A DNA stretch of 64,000 nucleotides from Allolobophora icterica (lineage: Eukaryota; Annelida; Clitellata; Crassiclitellata; Lumbricidae): NCBI GenBank assembly GCA_963556255.1, contig OY744611.1, forward strand, positions 9,473,376-9,537,375. Reading direction: 5' to 3'. Shown in pieces: positions 22,803-34,264 of this stretch. The position numbers were made by a program, and so were the translations under genes. The notes under the pieces were generated by a model. The model was not told the origin of the DNA. It worked only from the letters and a program-made list of their open reading frames with translations, and ran no database searches. Position 1 is the first letter of the stretch. Each line of letters opens with the position of its first letter.

Positions 22803-25800
22803 ATGCAACCAAGCAATCCAGAAAGTGGTTTTAATCCAAGAAGGTTATTCAGTTCATGGTTTTCAGGGCCAATGAATGAAAGATTGTCAGATTTATCACC
22901 GCATCAGCCCAAGATGCTAGATTCGAATTTCAATGTGTCTGATTTTAACAAGGCACAATATACAGGTCCATCTCGAACTTTCTTTCACGACAACGCAGAA
23001 TCTAATGACATGTTACAGTCTACGTTAGGGCCTAGATTCATCGCTGATAATGAATTTTCTGTAGATCAAGATGTTAATTTAATTGAACTTAACTCAGGGC
23101 ATGCAGAGCCAAATGGCATATTAGCAATGGATAATCGGTCATTCATTACAATGCCGCAAGTGCATTCTAATTGCATAGGTAATAGTGCAAATGCAGGCAC
23201 ACCAGAACAGTTTCACATGAGCTCCAGACAGCCACAATTGTGTGTTTCTAATAATCAGTTCAATCATTTAGTGTCACCGACAGCATTAGCTTTGACGCAG
23301 GTCACTGAGACATTACAAACTAGTGACAAATGCTCACAGACTCTTGAGCCAATCTGTACGATAGTGACAGAAACCACGCAACGCAGTGTAGATGTGGGGA
23401 ATATGGCTTTATTTTGTCCTAAAAGTTTTTCAGGTACTGCAAACGAAGATGTACGAGAGTTTTTGAGACTTTTCAAGTTGTGGACAACCTTGCAAAACTT
23501 AGATGATTTAAAAGCACGTTCTGCGTTTCAATTACTCCTACAGGGACCAGCTTCAATGTGGCTTCGATCTATTGACGTGACTAAGATTCACAATTTAACT
23601 GAGTTACTAGACCTTTTCTTGATTAGGTTTACGTCCCATGAGCAAATTTGGAAAGAGGCTTCACACTTATGGAAACTTAGGCAGGGACCAACAGAATCGA
23701 TACAAGAGTTTATCGCTAAAATCTTAGTGAAAGCTGAACCGTTAGGATTGACTAAAGAAATCATTTTTAACATCGTTCTAAATGGGATGAAATCTGAAAT
23801 ACGTAGTCACGTCATCCAAGCTCGTGTCACGAACTTAGCAGAATTGATTCACCATGCAATTCGTTTTGAGATTGCTACTGAAAATTCTGAAAATGCTGAA
23901 ATTCTTAAATTGATTTCAGAACTTCAAACGAAGATAGCTGCATTTGAATCACGTCCAATATTACCTGTTTGTGAATATGTGCCTAATTGTAACGAGGTAA
24001 CACATAGGCCTATTCAGGCTATGGCTTCAGACAATTACTGGGTTGACCAATCTGGGCAAGAAAATAACCCAGAATTACATGACTATGTTTGTGAACCTTA
24101 TGTTGGGACACTAACACACCACGAAAGTACATTTCAGAATGGAAAACCCGAGCAATCTTTTGGCCAATGGCAACGTAAAAGGAAATTTAAAAGGAAAAAC
24201 AGGTTTCCAGCATTCAAAGCATGTTCAAAAGTAAAATCTAAAGCATTCGCACCGAAATTTAATAAGGCAAAACAAAATTTTTCAAATTTTCATCAAGGTG
24301 TTCCAAATTTTCAAGCCGCTACTGGACATACTCCATGCAGTCGATGTGCACGTGTGCACAATGCAAATTTTTGTCCAGCTACACGAGCTAAATGCAAGAA
24401 TTGTGGCCTGTTTGGTCATTTTCTTAAGGCTTGCAGAAATCTTCATCGTAATTCAAAGTATGCATATGATAATGTTTCACAGGTACAGAAGGACAAAAGA
24501 CGTCCACATTTTCAACCAATTAGGAGTGACAGAGGTAACGTGAAGTCTACCAACGATGCTTATTACACGTCTTCAAAGGTTGACAGAATGACTTCATATC
24601 AGGGTAAGAGTGGGAAAGAGTCTGACGCAAGACTTTCTCTAAATGACTCAGGTGAAATTTCTGTTTTTGTTTATGACCAGCGTAAGCTTGCGCTTGTTGA
24701 CTCAGGTGCGATCCACAGTGCAATTTCACAGAATTATTTTAACAAGTTACCTAAGCACCGTAAACTTGACACCAATGTAAACATGCATCTTTGTGGTGCC
24801 AGTAAAGAAAGACTTCGTGTCTTAGGACAAGTCGACCTACAAATTTGTTTACAAGGTTTAGCAGTCACCTTCTCATTTCTGGTCATCAGTGATTTAGTGA
24901 GTGATATAATCCTGGGCCAAGATTTTCTCAAGTACAGCCATGCCGTTGTCGATTTTTCAAATGGTTGTATAAGTTTTTATGATAAGTTGGTCACTCTAAA
25001 TTTAATACGTACACATGATCAGATCCAGACTGAAGTGTTAACGCTTCCTGCCAGAGTTACACTACAGCCGCATGCAGTTTGTTTAGTTCCTGTACTTGTG
25101 CCAACAAGGTTTATTAACACTGATGTTATAATTCAATCGTTAGAAGCTAGCCCAAAGCAGAAGTTTCTCGTTGCAAGCATTTTAGTCCACCCGAAAACAA
25201 ATGAGTCTGTTGTGCATATTTTGAATCCGACATTTTCTGAATTAGTTCTTCCAGAGAGAATGCCAATTGCTTCGATTCATATGGCAGATCCTGCACCTGT
25301 TGCAGCAGCTTCATCGTCTTCATCAAATCCGAATGTGGACACTTCACCGTTGGATCCAGAGTCTCGAGCCGCAATGATTCAAGACTTGGGTATAAAAATA
25401 GATTCAAGTCTTTCACCAGAACAAGCTGAGGAGATTCCGATTCTAATTTGTAGAAACCGCCAGGTATTTGCAAAAGACTTATCCGAATTACCAGGTACAG
25501 ACTTAGTCGACCACACCATCAAAACCGTAGGCTCTCCCGTGAGACAGAGACCATACAGAACTAGTCCACAAGTACGCGCAGAGATTTCGCGGCAAACGCA
25601 ACAGATGCTCAAGGATGGCATTATCCAGGAATCCTGTTCATTGTGGGCCTCTCCTGTAATCTTGATTAGTAAAAAGCATGATGCGAGTCCTCGGTTTGTT
25701 GTGGATCTTCGAGCGCTAAACAAACAAACTGTCCCACAATATTTCCCCCTCCCCACCCTTGAGTCAGTCATCGATAACCTAGCTGAATCACATCCCTGCT

Positions 25801-27223
25801 ACTTCTCAGCACTTGACCTTAAATCAGGTTTTTGGCAGATGAAATTATCTCCTGAGAGCCAAGCCGCTACGACATTTATCACACACGAAGGCACGTTTTC
25901 GTTTACTAGGATGCCTTTTGGCTTGAAAAACGCAAGTTCTTCATATCAGTATCTCATGCAAAAAGTGTTCAAAGGTGAATTATTCAAATTCTGCTTGGTA
26001 TACATTGATGATGTATTAATTTACAGTCCATCCTGGAATGTACATCTCATTCATCTCCAACAGGTCTTCAACCGACTTCTAGAAGCCAACTTAAAATTAC
26101 ACCCAACCAAATGTTCACTAGGGAAGCAGCAAGTGTCTTTCCTCGGGCATGTTCTGTCTTCTAAAGGTGTTTCAGTAGACCACTCCAAGGTAGAGAAGAT
26201 CAACTCCTTTCCAAGACCACAGAATGTCACTCAGCTACGTCAATTTCTGGGTTTGTGTAACTATTATCGACGTTTTGTAAAAGGGTTCTCAAAAATAGCT
26301 GTCGCCTTGCATGAACTTTTACGAAAAGGTGTGACCTATCTGTGGACTGACTCGTGCGACGTCGCGTTTCAGAATCTTAAAGAAGCTTTGGCAAAAACTC
26401 CAATCTTAGCATATGCAGATATGAATAAATCTTTCATCCTCACAACTGATGCTTCTTCAAGCGCTATCGGGTTTATCTTGAGCCAAGCAGATTCTAATGG
26501 TAGAGAAGTCCCGATTGAATTTTCAGGTAGAGCCCTACGGCAGGCTGAACGGAACTATTCGATCTGTGAATTGGAAGGATTATCATTTGTCGAAGCTGTT
26601 AGACAATTTCACCCTTATCTAGTTGGTCGTCATTTTGATGTATACACCGATCATCTTGCGCTGAAGTGGCTTCAAGAGATTCGTGGTTCCACTGGTCGCT
26701 TGGGACGCTGGTCAGTATTGCTCCAAGGTTACAGCTTTACAATTCATTATAAAGCAGGTAAACTTAACCTGGCCGCAGACGCATTGTCAAGGAGGGAACA
26801 TCCAGATCCTCCACCTCTCGACCCTAATGATGAATTTCTAAACGATGATATATATATGGCTTCAGTCCATGATGAAGAGCAGTCAGGTTCTATAGAAGTG
26901 TCATTTGAATACCATTCTTCCATGCAGACAATTAATCCTATTGTCCAATCTGATGAGCCTGAGGATTCGCTTGATTCTACATATAATGACTTTGCTGTAT
27001 TTGAAGGTATTGACATTCGAGATATGCAGAGACGATGTTCAGAGCTTAAACCGCTTATCGAGTACTTAGAATCTGAGACGTTACCTGAAAACAATGTAGA
27101 TGCACGTAAAATAATCCTGCACGCAGAACAATATAGTCTCACTGATGGAGTGCTGTACCACTTGTATCAACCAAGATCCAAGAACATTTCCTCAGTGAAA
27201 CCATTGATCCGACAGCTGGTAAT
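22803..27223 (+). CDS. Gypsy gag-pol, part 1 (gag to start of integrase)
   Basis: One open frame from ATG at 22803. Order: Asn/Ser-rich N-terminus; capsid-like gag around residues 204-365 (FCPKSFSGT, FLRLFKLW); a basic stretch; zinc knuckles with CX2CX4HX4C at residues ~531-544 (CKNCGLFGHFLKAC); protease with active-site DSG at ~633; reverse transcriptase with FSALDLKSGFWQM and catalytic YIDD at ~1067-1070; RNase H starting TTDASSSAIGF at ~1214. Gag and pol are fused with no frameshift. At 27218-27223 the frame runs into the LINE insertion; after that the apparent frame to 27494 is read-through into LINE sequence, not part of the protein. Confidence 0.95.
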
Positions 27224-28389
27224 CAATCAATCAATCAATCAATCAAACATTTATATAGCGCCCCTTCAAGGAATCTATTCAGAGGCGCTCCCAGCCCAAC
27301 CCCGGCGAAAGAGAAAAGTCTTTAGAGCAGAGAAGAAAGCGGTGGATGAGTTTCGAGGAAGAGACCGCAGCTCAGAAGGAAGCCCATTCCAAATTTTGGG
27401 ACCAACGACGGAGAAAGCACGCTGCTGCATAGTAGCGGTGCGTGCAAAAGGAACAGAGAGATCACCACGGGTGGTAGAGCGAAGAGAGCGGTGACCAGGT
27501 GGAACAGAGGCACGAGAACAGAGCTCACGCAGATAGAAGGGAGCACAGCCAAGCTGACATTTCCAGACAATGGAGGCAACCCGGTAGACAATGCGTTGCG
27601 AGAGTGGTAACCAGTGGAGGACATCACGCATGTATTCAGAAACATGGCCAAATTTAGGTATGCTCCCAATCAAACGCGCAGCAGAACGCAATACGCGTTC
27701 CAGACAGTTCAGTCGAGTGAGGGGAAGCCCAATATAGAGGGAGCAGCAGTAGTCAAGCCGACAGGTAATGAATGCATGAACGAGAGTAGCAGCAGATTGG
27801 GGGGAAAGAGAGCGGGAAACAACGCGAAGCTGTCGTAGCTGAAAGTAGCAAGCCCGGCTCAGCTGCAAGATATGCGGAGAGAGGGTGAGTTCTGAATCCA
27901 AGATGACGCCAAGATCTCTGACGGAGGTGGAAAAGACGATATAGGGGAACTCAGAAGTAAGACAAGCATGATCAATCTTAGCAAGCTGCCTAGGGGTGCC
28001 CAGCCAGATATATTGAGTCTTAGTGGGATTCAAGCGAAGGCGGTTGGAAGACATCCAGGCAGTCAAAGAGTCAGTGGAGTGGCACATGAGGCGGACTGCA
28101 GCGGCGGCGTCAGAGGGAAAGCAGTGGGTGTAAGCCTGTATATCGTCAGCATATAAATGGTTGGACAAAGAACAAGTGGCAAGAAGGCGACTGAGATCAG
28201 AGGTGAAGATAATATAGAGGAGGGGACCCAAAACTGATCCCTGAGGAAGGCCAAAATGGACTGGGGTCCAGAGGGACCTGGTAGAACAGTAGACAACCAA
28301 TGAGGTGCGGTCAGAAAGGTAGGAGGCTAGCCACTCAAGGGGCTTTTCAGATAGACCGAATGATAGTGACAAGCGATAATAACAAACTA
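27224..28389 (-). mobile_element. L2/CR1-like LINE inserted in gypsy pol
   Basis: GGTAAT is duplicated at 27218-27223 and 28390-28395. On the minus strand the LINE is 5'-truncated (starts near 28389) and ends with a 3' UTR containing GAGCGCCTCTGAATAGATTC and GGGGCGCTATATAAATG, then a (TTGA)n tail of about five units (27224-27245, seen as TCAA repeats on plus). Short simple-repeat tails instead of poly(A) are characteristic of CR1/L2 elements. Nested in a gypsy with near-identical LTRs, it is one of the youngest insertions here. Confidence 0.95.
27275..28372 (-). CDS. LINE reverse transcriptase, C-terminal two thirds, open
   Basis: 365 uninterrupted codons. Motifs: LPQGSVLGPLLYIIFTSDLS (RT block with the GSVLGPLL signature), the catalytic YADD in NHLYADDIQAY, LRLNPTKTQYIWLG, and VRDLGVILDSELTLSPHI. 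The end carries the usual LINE tail, LHWLPLSQRIVYRV then AFSVVGPKIWNGLPSELRSL and FKTFLF-like ALKTFLFRR. The N-terminal endonuclease and first RT blocks are missing owing to truncation. No stops have accumulated, so the source family was active recently. The first ATG is not a natural start. Confidence 0.93.
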   Translation of the reverse strand: MSLSFGLSEKPLEWLASYLSDRTSLVVYCSTRSLWTPVHFGLPQGSVLGPLLYIIFTSDLSRLLATCSLSNHLYADDIQAYTHCFPSDAAAAVRLMCHSTDSLTAWMSSNRLRLNPTKTQYIWLGTPRQLAKIDHACLTSEFPYIVFSTSVRDLGVILDSELTLSPHILQLSRACYFQLRQLRVVSRSLSPQSAATLVHAFITCRLDYCCSLYIGLPLTRLNCLERVLRSAARLIGSIPKFGHVSEYMRDVLHWLPLSQRIVYRVASIVWKCQLGCAPFYLRELCSRASVPPGHRSLRSTTRGDLSVPFARTATMQQRAFSVVGPKIWNGLPSELRSLPRNSSTAFFSALKTFLFRRGWAGSASE

Positions 28390-29917
28390 GGTAATACCTA
28401 GTTCATTGCGTCAAAAAGTCTTGGAAGCTAGCCATGAAAATCTCGCACACCAAGGTTTCGAGAGAACTTATTTATTGCTTCGTGAAAGATTTTTCTGGAG
28501 AAATATGTATAATGACTCCTTAAGTTACATTGCTTCGTGTGAAATCTGTCAGCAGGCAAAGAGACCTATTCATCCGACAAAAGCAGAACTTCATCCACTA
28601 CCTACGGAGGAAATCTTTGGGCGATGGAGTATCGATTTTACAGGTCCTCTTCCAATGACGTCAAAGGGCAATAAACACATATTACTTTTAGTTGAAACTT
28701 CTACAAAATTTCCAGAAATGTTTGCTTTGCCTGACCAGAAAGCTGAAACTGTTGCAGATGTCTTGTACCATCACATTTTTACCAGGTATGGGCCTCCTGC
28801 ATCCATTCTGTCAGACAGAGGTCAAAACTTCATGTCAACGCTAGTCAAAGAAGTTTGTAAAAGATTCAACGTCAAACGCACTTTAACCTCAAGTTTCCAC
28901 CCTCAGACTAATTCTCAGGCAGAACGCTATTTCTCATCTTTGTGGCAGTCGTTACGAGCATATTGTCTTAACCAAACAGACTGGGACAAGTACTTGTCAA
29001 CAATTCTGTATGCTCACAGGATGACGCCATCAGCGTCAAGTACTCAGTTCAGTCCCGCCTTCTTACTGTACGGCAGAAACCTTTGTTTACCTTTAGAGAC
29101 TGCCTTGGTTCCAGCTCGAACAGGGAAGAAAAGAGCAGACGAATACATACGTGAGTTATTGCCAAAATTAGAAATTGCTCGAGAAATTGCCAGAACCAAT
29201 GTGCAAGCAGCTCAAAGTCGCTACAAAAAGCAATATGATAGAACTCAGAGACCAGCGGTTTATTCTCCAGGAACATTCCTTTGGTTACATAATCCGCATT
29301 CAAATACAGGAGATTCTCCCAAACTCCGCCGCAAATACGAAGGGCCCTATTATGTCGTCCAGCGCATGGACAAAGACACGTACATTCTAAGAGACGCTAA
29401 AACTAATAAGCTCCATGCCAGTCCCGTCCACGTCAATCGTCTTCGTTTACATATAAATGATCGAGATATTTTGTTTGCAAGATTTGAAGGATTGGGCTTG
29501 TCGTCCGCAGATCCAGAACGAGACTCACCAGAAGTCTCAGATCCTCCGGAGACACAGACCCATGATACTCAGCCAGACACTTCACTGGATACCCATGATC
29601 CAGTTGTGGTGAACGACCCAGGTCCAGATCAATCAGAATCTTCGCTGGATAACACTGATCCAGTAACTGTGAATGACCCAGATCCAGTACAACCAGGGCC
29701 TAGTTCTTCGTCTCCTGCTGAAGATCAGGAATGGCATGAAGCTACACGTCTGTTGGCTTCAAAGTACATTAGGGGTCAGCGCTTCTATAAGGTCAAATGG
29801 AAGAATCCCAACGATAAACCGACATGGCAGCATGAAAATGATGTTACTGATGCTTTAAAACATGAATTTCATATTAATCATACTCTGGCAGGCAAGATAA
29901 GGAAGCGTAAGCAGTAA
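28390..29917 (+). CDS. Gypsy gag-pol, part 2 (integrase and chromodomain)
   Basis: Continues part 1 after the LINE; the LINE plus one duplication copy is 1172 bp, which exactly accounts for the frame change. Contents: the zinc-binding HHCC domain (HENLAHQGF ... CEICQQAK), then the DD35E integrase core, with catalytic D in SIDFTG (28634), D in LSDRGQNF (28814) and E in AERYF (28922), 35 residues apart for the last pair. After a DP-rich linker with a repeated DPV.VNDPDP-like unit, the C-terminus is a chromodomain (~29729-29880: YKVKWKNPNDKPTWQHENDV), which in chromoviruses is thought to steer integration to heterochromatin. Stop TAA at 29915-29917. Confidence 0.93.
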
Positions 29918-32032
29918 AACCAGTAACATAATGCTCGTTATGTAGGCAAAATTTGTAGGCACACCTTTGCCATGGTTTGAAATGCTTGACATGACTCAAG
30001 CTTTGTCAAAAGAATTGTGAAAGTGAAGAATTTTATCTGTAGGAGGGCCCTCCAGTAAATTGTGTAAGCGTAAACATATTACATGTAGAGAAATTACTTT
30101 CAGAAACTCAGGGGACGCCTTGAATTTCTTGTCTATCATCAAATATTTCTCTTGTATATTTTGCTGCTTCGAAATTTAAAAGATCTTATTCTTTTCAACA
30201 GGTTTCCACTTGTCACATTTCTTACGATGAGCACGGGTTAAGCAGTTCTAGGTCTGATCATAACTAGACTAGTATTTGCATGCTTTTGTATTGTTTTGCA
30301 GTTATTTTTCTTCGTATGCCTACTTATGTGAGTTTCTTACAGAGGTCTGATGCTTCATGCAGAGTCATTTTGTTTTGAGTGAGATACATGGTTCAGTTGT
30401 GCAGTTGCATTTCTTTAAATGCACAGTGTGATGAGAAGCCAGAGAGAGTGAAAGTGAGAGAGGAGTCCAGACTACCAATTGTCTAAGGTTTTGTATTGTA
30501 GAGGTGACCTATATTTACAGGAAGTGCATTGCTTTTGTTTCAGAGTCAATTGAGGTCATATTTATACCAAGTCACCATGTGTGCTTTGAGTTAAGTATTG
30601 TAGTGAATGCATAAGGGCTTGTTTGACATTATTATTTTCGTGTTTGTTTACATTTGAGTAGCCGTAATGTAGGCCTGTGTTTTAGCATGTCTTTCCTTAT
30701 ACAGAGAAGGAAGAGACCACGACAGAGAGAGAGAGAGCTCGATAATTAGACTACCCATGGTCTATTGAATTGTATGGTATGGTATTGGTGAATTCTATTT
30801 GTAGGCAGTGACATAGTTTTGTAGAATAAGATGAGGTAATGTTTACCACCAGTAACCATGACTACATTTTGAGTTCTGTCTAGTATCATTATGCACATGG
30901 TTTTTGTTGACATCGGTCTATATTTAGAGTTTGTTTACCTTTTGCCCTAGGTCGTGTGCATTTAATGTCAGTGTGTTTTTTGCAGTCTATTTTTAGCTCT
31001 GACAAACTGTTATCACAGGATTTGCAGTTCATTTATGTAGAGCCTTATCGTTGTTGTTTTGGTCAAGTGTAATCCCATTATTTATTCATTATGCTTGTGT
31101 TGTTTTTGCAGTGGTTTCCTCATTTGTTTACATTGCTTTTACACTTATGTGCCCGTTTAATATGGTCATTGTCTAATTTGCTTGTTAATATACAGGGCAA
31201 ATTATTATTGGGTTTTCAGCGATGAGTTCGAAATCTATGTCAGGACATGCACCTATTTGTGGTATGGCTCGCTGATGTTTACTTATGCTTGAGTGGATAT
31301 TTTATTATTCTTACAGGATTGCAGTCCACGCACAGGTTTTGAGGTTATGCATTGCATGCCTTATTTTATGATCACTGTCTTCTGTCATTTTGATGTTTTG
31401 CTAATATTTTGTGTGTTTTTTGTTTAATGATGGAAAAACGGCTGAAACGCATCGCGCTGACAATACAAGACGAAAGTGGAGTCTTTCTGTGGGACGAGTA
31501 CACAAAATTGTCGACGGCTGGTCACTCACCTACAGCGTCACCTCGTTCACGTCTTTGTTTTGACTTCGACTTCTTACTTCGTCTTACGTTGAAGTACAAT
31601 TTCCTCATGAACGATGAACATTGGAAATTACTTCACACCCTCAATCAAAGGGACAGCGCTTTGCCACGGCCTTTCTTCCAATTTATATGTTTGTTTGACT
31701 TAGCACTTTCTTTTCACGTTATTTTTGCACCCACGTTCACACGCAGACTATTACGTTTTCCCCTTTGTCGTTTTGAACTTCATTTTTGCACTTTTTCATT
31801 GATGTGACATTCTTTGATTGTTTTTGTCGAGGTTTTCTAATCCTTATTGACTCTTAGTAGATTTTCTCATTTTAGGATTTGCAGTTTTCACATTTTAGTC
31901 ACTATGATTTTTGACCTTTCAGTTTAGATATGATTCATGTTTTTCTTTTGTTTTGCTGTATCACTTCTGTCGCGCTTTTCCCAGACTTGACTTCAGAACG
32001 GGGGCGTTCTGATCTTCCGGAGCGGGAGGATA
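29918..32032 (+). other. Gypsy 3' untranslated region, no env
   Basis: 2.1 kb of T-rich sequence between pol and the 3' LTR. One 132-codon frame (31409-31807) shows no signal peptide or domain and is probably chance. The end, GGAGCGGGAGGA at ~32018-32030, is a purine-rich stretch directly before the LTR and fits a polypurine tract for plus-strand priming. Confidence 0.75.
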
Positions 32033-32881
32033 TATAGCACAGTTGGTTATGATGATTGTTGTAGATGATAAAGGGCCGAGTATTGGTATGTTAGCATTCA
32101 GTAAGCTGGAGGCAGTCTAAGCCGAGCACTGGGCAGCGTTGCTCAGATGATATAAAAATAGCTGACCGTCACTGGGAGCACAGGCTGTCAGTATACCTGA
32201 TGTAGCTGAGAACAGTTATGCTAATACTGAAACGCAGATCGTCTTGAGAGCTGGTAGTGATACTTATTCTTAGTGAGACGAGAAAGGAAAGTTATATTTA
32301 GCGTCTTGCAGTAAGGGGCAGAGTAACCTGATCGCCACCCGTAGAGTGGAGGAATAGGAGGAAGTGTGTAGTGGAGTGACTCTCGTAGGCCGACGCTGGT
32401 GGAGCGAGATGAAATGGGAGAATGGGATTTGGCCAGACGGACTCAGAGAAAGGAGAATATAGGAATTCAGCTGAGGAGAGGGAAGTCAGTCGTTGCCTGG
32501 TGTTGGAAGAAGACAGTCGGAACTTGGACGTGAAGCTGGTGGGACGTGGAAGAACGAAGCAGACGTTGGGCAGACGATGGAGTGACGTGGCAGAGTCAGG
32601 AGATGAGGAGTCGCTAGGAACAGACAGACTGACATGAAGATAAGTAGATTATATATAATAATTAGGCTCCTATAATTATTATTATATTCACTGTCATTAG
32701 TATTATTATTATTTGCATGATTATTGATCTTGTAATCTGTAACGCGAGTGTGCTCTTGTCATTATAATAAATAATATATTGCGGAAGGGAGAATTGTATA
32801 TGTAGCTAGATTCCCCATAACATAGACATAGAATACATGCACTAACTAATTAGTAACTATACTAATTCTAGCTTTGTCATA
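32033..32881 (+). repeat. 3' LTR of the young gypsy element
   Basis: 849 bp, aligned to 20224-21072 without gaps; AATAAA at 32766-32771 would be the working poly(A) signal. It is followed by TATTTAAG, which shares TATT/ATTTA with the sequence just before the 5' LTR. Confidence 0.95.
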
Positions 32882-32908
32882 TATTTAAGATGAAGGTTAT
32901 TTGTTCTC

Positions 32909-33024
32909 AAACTGCGCCACTGTTCGTACTCTGACAGTGCCAGTCCCAAGCCTGGATAAAGGAGGAGGACGACGCTAATCATCTTTGTTATGACACAGCG
33001 TCGTTAAACTGAAACTACTACTAA
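32909..33024 (+). mobile_element. Short retroposon with 10 bp target duplication
   Basis: ATTTGTTCTC is repeated exactly at 32899-32908 and 33025-33034 around a 116 bp insert ending CTACTACTAA. The insert shares GCCAGTCCCAAGCCTGGATA and TTATGACACAG(C/T)GTCGTTAAAC with 10890-11001. It interrupts the gag of the old gypsy element. It has no evident pol III boxes and may be a SINE-like element or a LINE 3' end. Confidence 0.85.
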
Positions 33025-34264
33025 ATTTGTTCTCGGAGATACATTCTTCTTGTACCCAAGAGCTCGATTATCGCGAAACGACTCACGAGGAAACCCAAAT
33101 GTTTTCCGTGCTTATTAGTAGTCATCAGATAAGAAGCGCGTGTAGCAAACGGCTTATAAAGAATAACAAATTCATCTGCCAACTTGGCGGTCTCAGCCAG
33201 CGTAGCGGGTTTCTTATTAATTATCCGCCTATGAACTTCTACGGGCAAACAAGTTACAAATTGCTTCATCTTAAATACCTCCAAGGTCCTATTTAGGTCG
33301 TTCGAGGCATGTTCACCTTCTAACCACTTTCGAAAAGGCAACGTCAAGCGGAAAGCAAATTAGAAGAATTTTCCTGGGAACCCACATACTTCTAAACCGT
33401 TTCCGATAAAATTCAGGTACCCGAACACACGCGGTTAACAAGGCTTGTTTCAAGGAATCATGATCTTCACATTGCTGAACGAACACTTCAGAAAACCCTT
33501 TTGAGCTTCACCCGTCAATTGAGAATGTAACAACGCAGACAATTTTTCACGGGAAAATTTATGAATTTGCATAGCCTTCTCAAGCGACATGATATAGTGT
33601 TCAATGTCGGCCTCGTCAAATTTTGGGACAAGTTTTATAGCCGAAGCCATTCGAAATAATATATCACTTTCCGGCTCAGGGTCGAGATTTAAATCCGTAA
33701 CTCCCACGCGTTTGAGTTCTAGCTCAAGCTGCCTCTGTCTATCTCCCTCTCTTTCTTGCAACTCAGCCTGAAACTTCCTTTCCTCGGCTTCTACTCGCAA
33801 ATTTCTCTCCATAACGTCTGCTTCAATCCTCAATTTTTTCTCCTCGGCCTCTGCTTGCAACTTTCTTCGGCCTGCAAATTTATTCTCACACTTTGAGCTT
33901 GCAATTTTATAGTTTCTGCCAACATTTTCTCTCATTAGCTTTTGCCTGCAGTTTTCTCTTTTCAACTTCTGTCTACATTTTTCTCTCTTCAGCCTCTGCC
34001 TACATTTTTCGCTCTGCAGCTTTAGGCTTAGCCAATTTAAACTCTCTATTCTTTTTGTGCGTCTTAATTTCCAATTGTTTAACCTTGAGGCGGAAGTCTT
34101 CAGTTCCGGCATTTTCGGCGATCAGAATTTCGCAAGGGCGTTCTGCAACTGCAGTTCTTCAGCCACGTCGTGTCCTATCCTAATTTATCCAACTCTAGCC
34201 TCAAGTCATCTGCCGACATACAAAAAATGTCGTCTTGACTTAAAAGCTTGGCTGCCTCCGGCAT
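33025..34264 (-). pseudogene. Old gypsy remnant: gag
   Basis: The likely start ATG is at 34262-34264 (MPEAAKLLSQDDIF, then LRLELDKLG, SAP-like), soon hit by a stop. Next come a long coiled-coil, Glu/Lys/Arg-rich stretch with repeated KREKCRQKL-like units (33800-34050), the gag core (RMASAIKLVPKFDEADIEHY, LSALLHSQLTGEAQ) and a block with LNRTLEVFKMKQFVTCLPVE and TLAETAKLADEFV. The last block resembles the SCAN-like capsid segment of a class of animal gypsy elements. Several frameshifts and stops occur. The pol remnants of the same element lie beyond the young gypsy, at 19130-20115. Confidence 0.75.

Larger units (their letters stand above)
20224..32881 (+). mobile_element. Young Ty3/gypsy chromodomain retrotransposon, 12.7 kb
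   Basis: Two LTRs of 849 bp bracket a gag-pol region. The element inserted into the old minus-strand gypsy between its gag and protease. The target duplication is 4-5 bp (TATT or ATTTA), ambiguous because the termini share T/A. A LINE (27224-28389) inserted later into pol. Without it, gag-pol would be one uninterrupted frame of about 1980 codons, and the LTRs differ at only a few positions, so both insertions are recent. A 1.7 kb leader precedes gag and 2.1 kb lies between the pol stop and the 3' LTR. I see no env-like gene. Confidence 0.95.

Noticed and set aside
27224..27494. Extension of the gypsy frame past 27223
   Set aside because: Read-through into the antisense LINE; the real pol frame resumes at 28390-28395.
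31409..31807. 132-codon frame in the gypsy 3' region as an env gene
   Set aside because: Too short, without signal peptide, fusion-type or membrane-anchor features.
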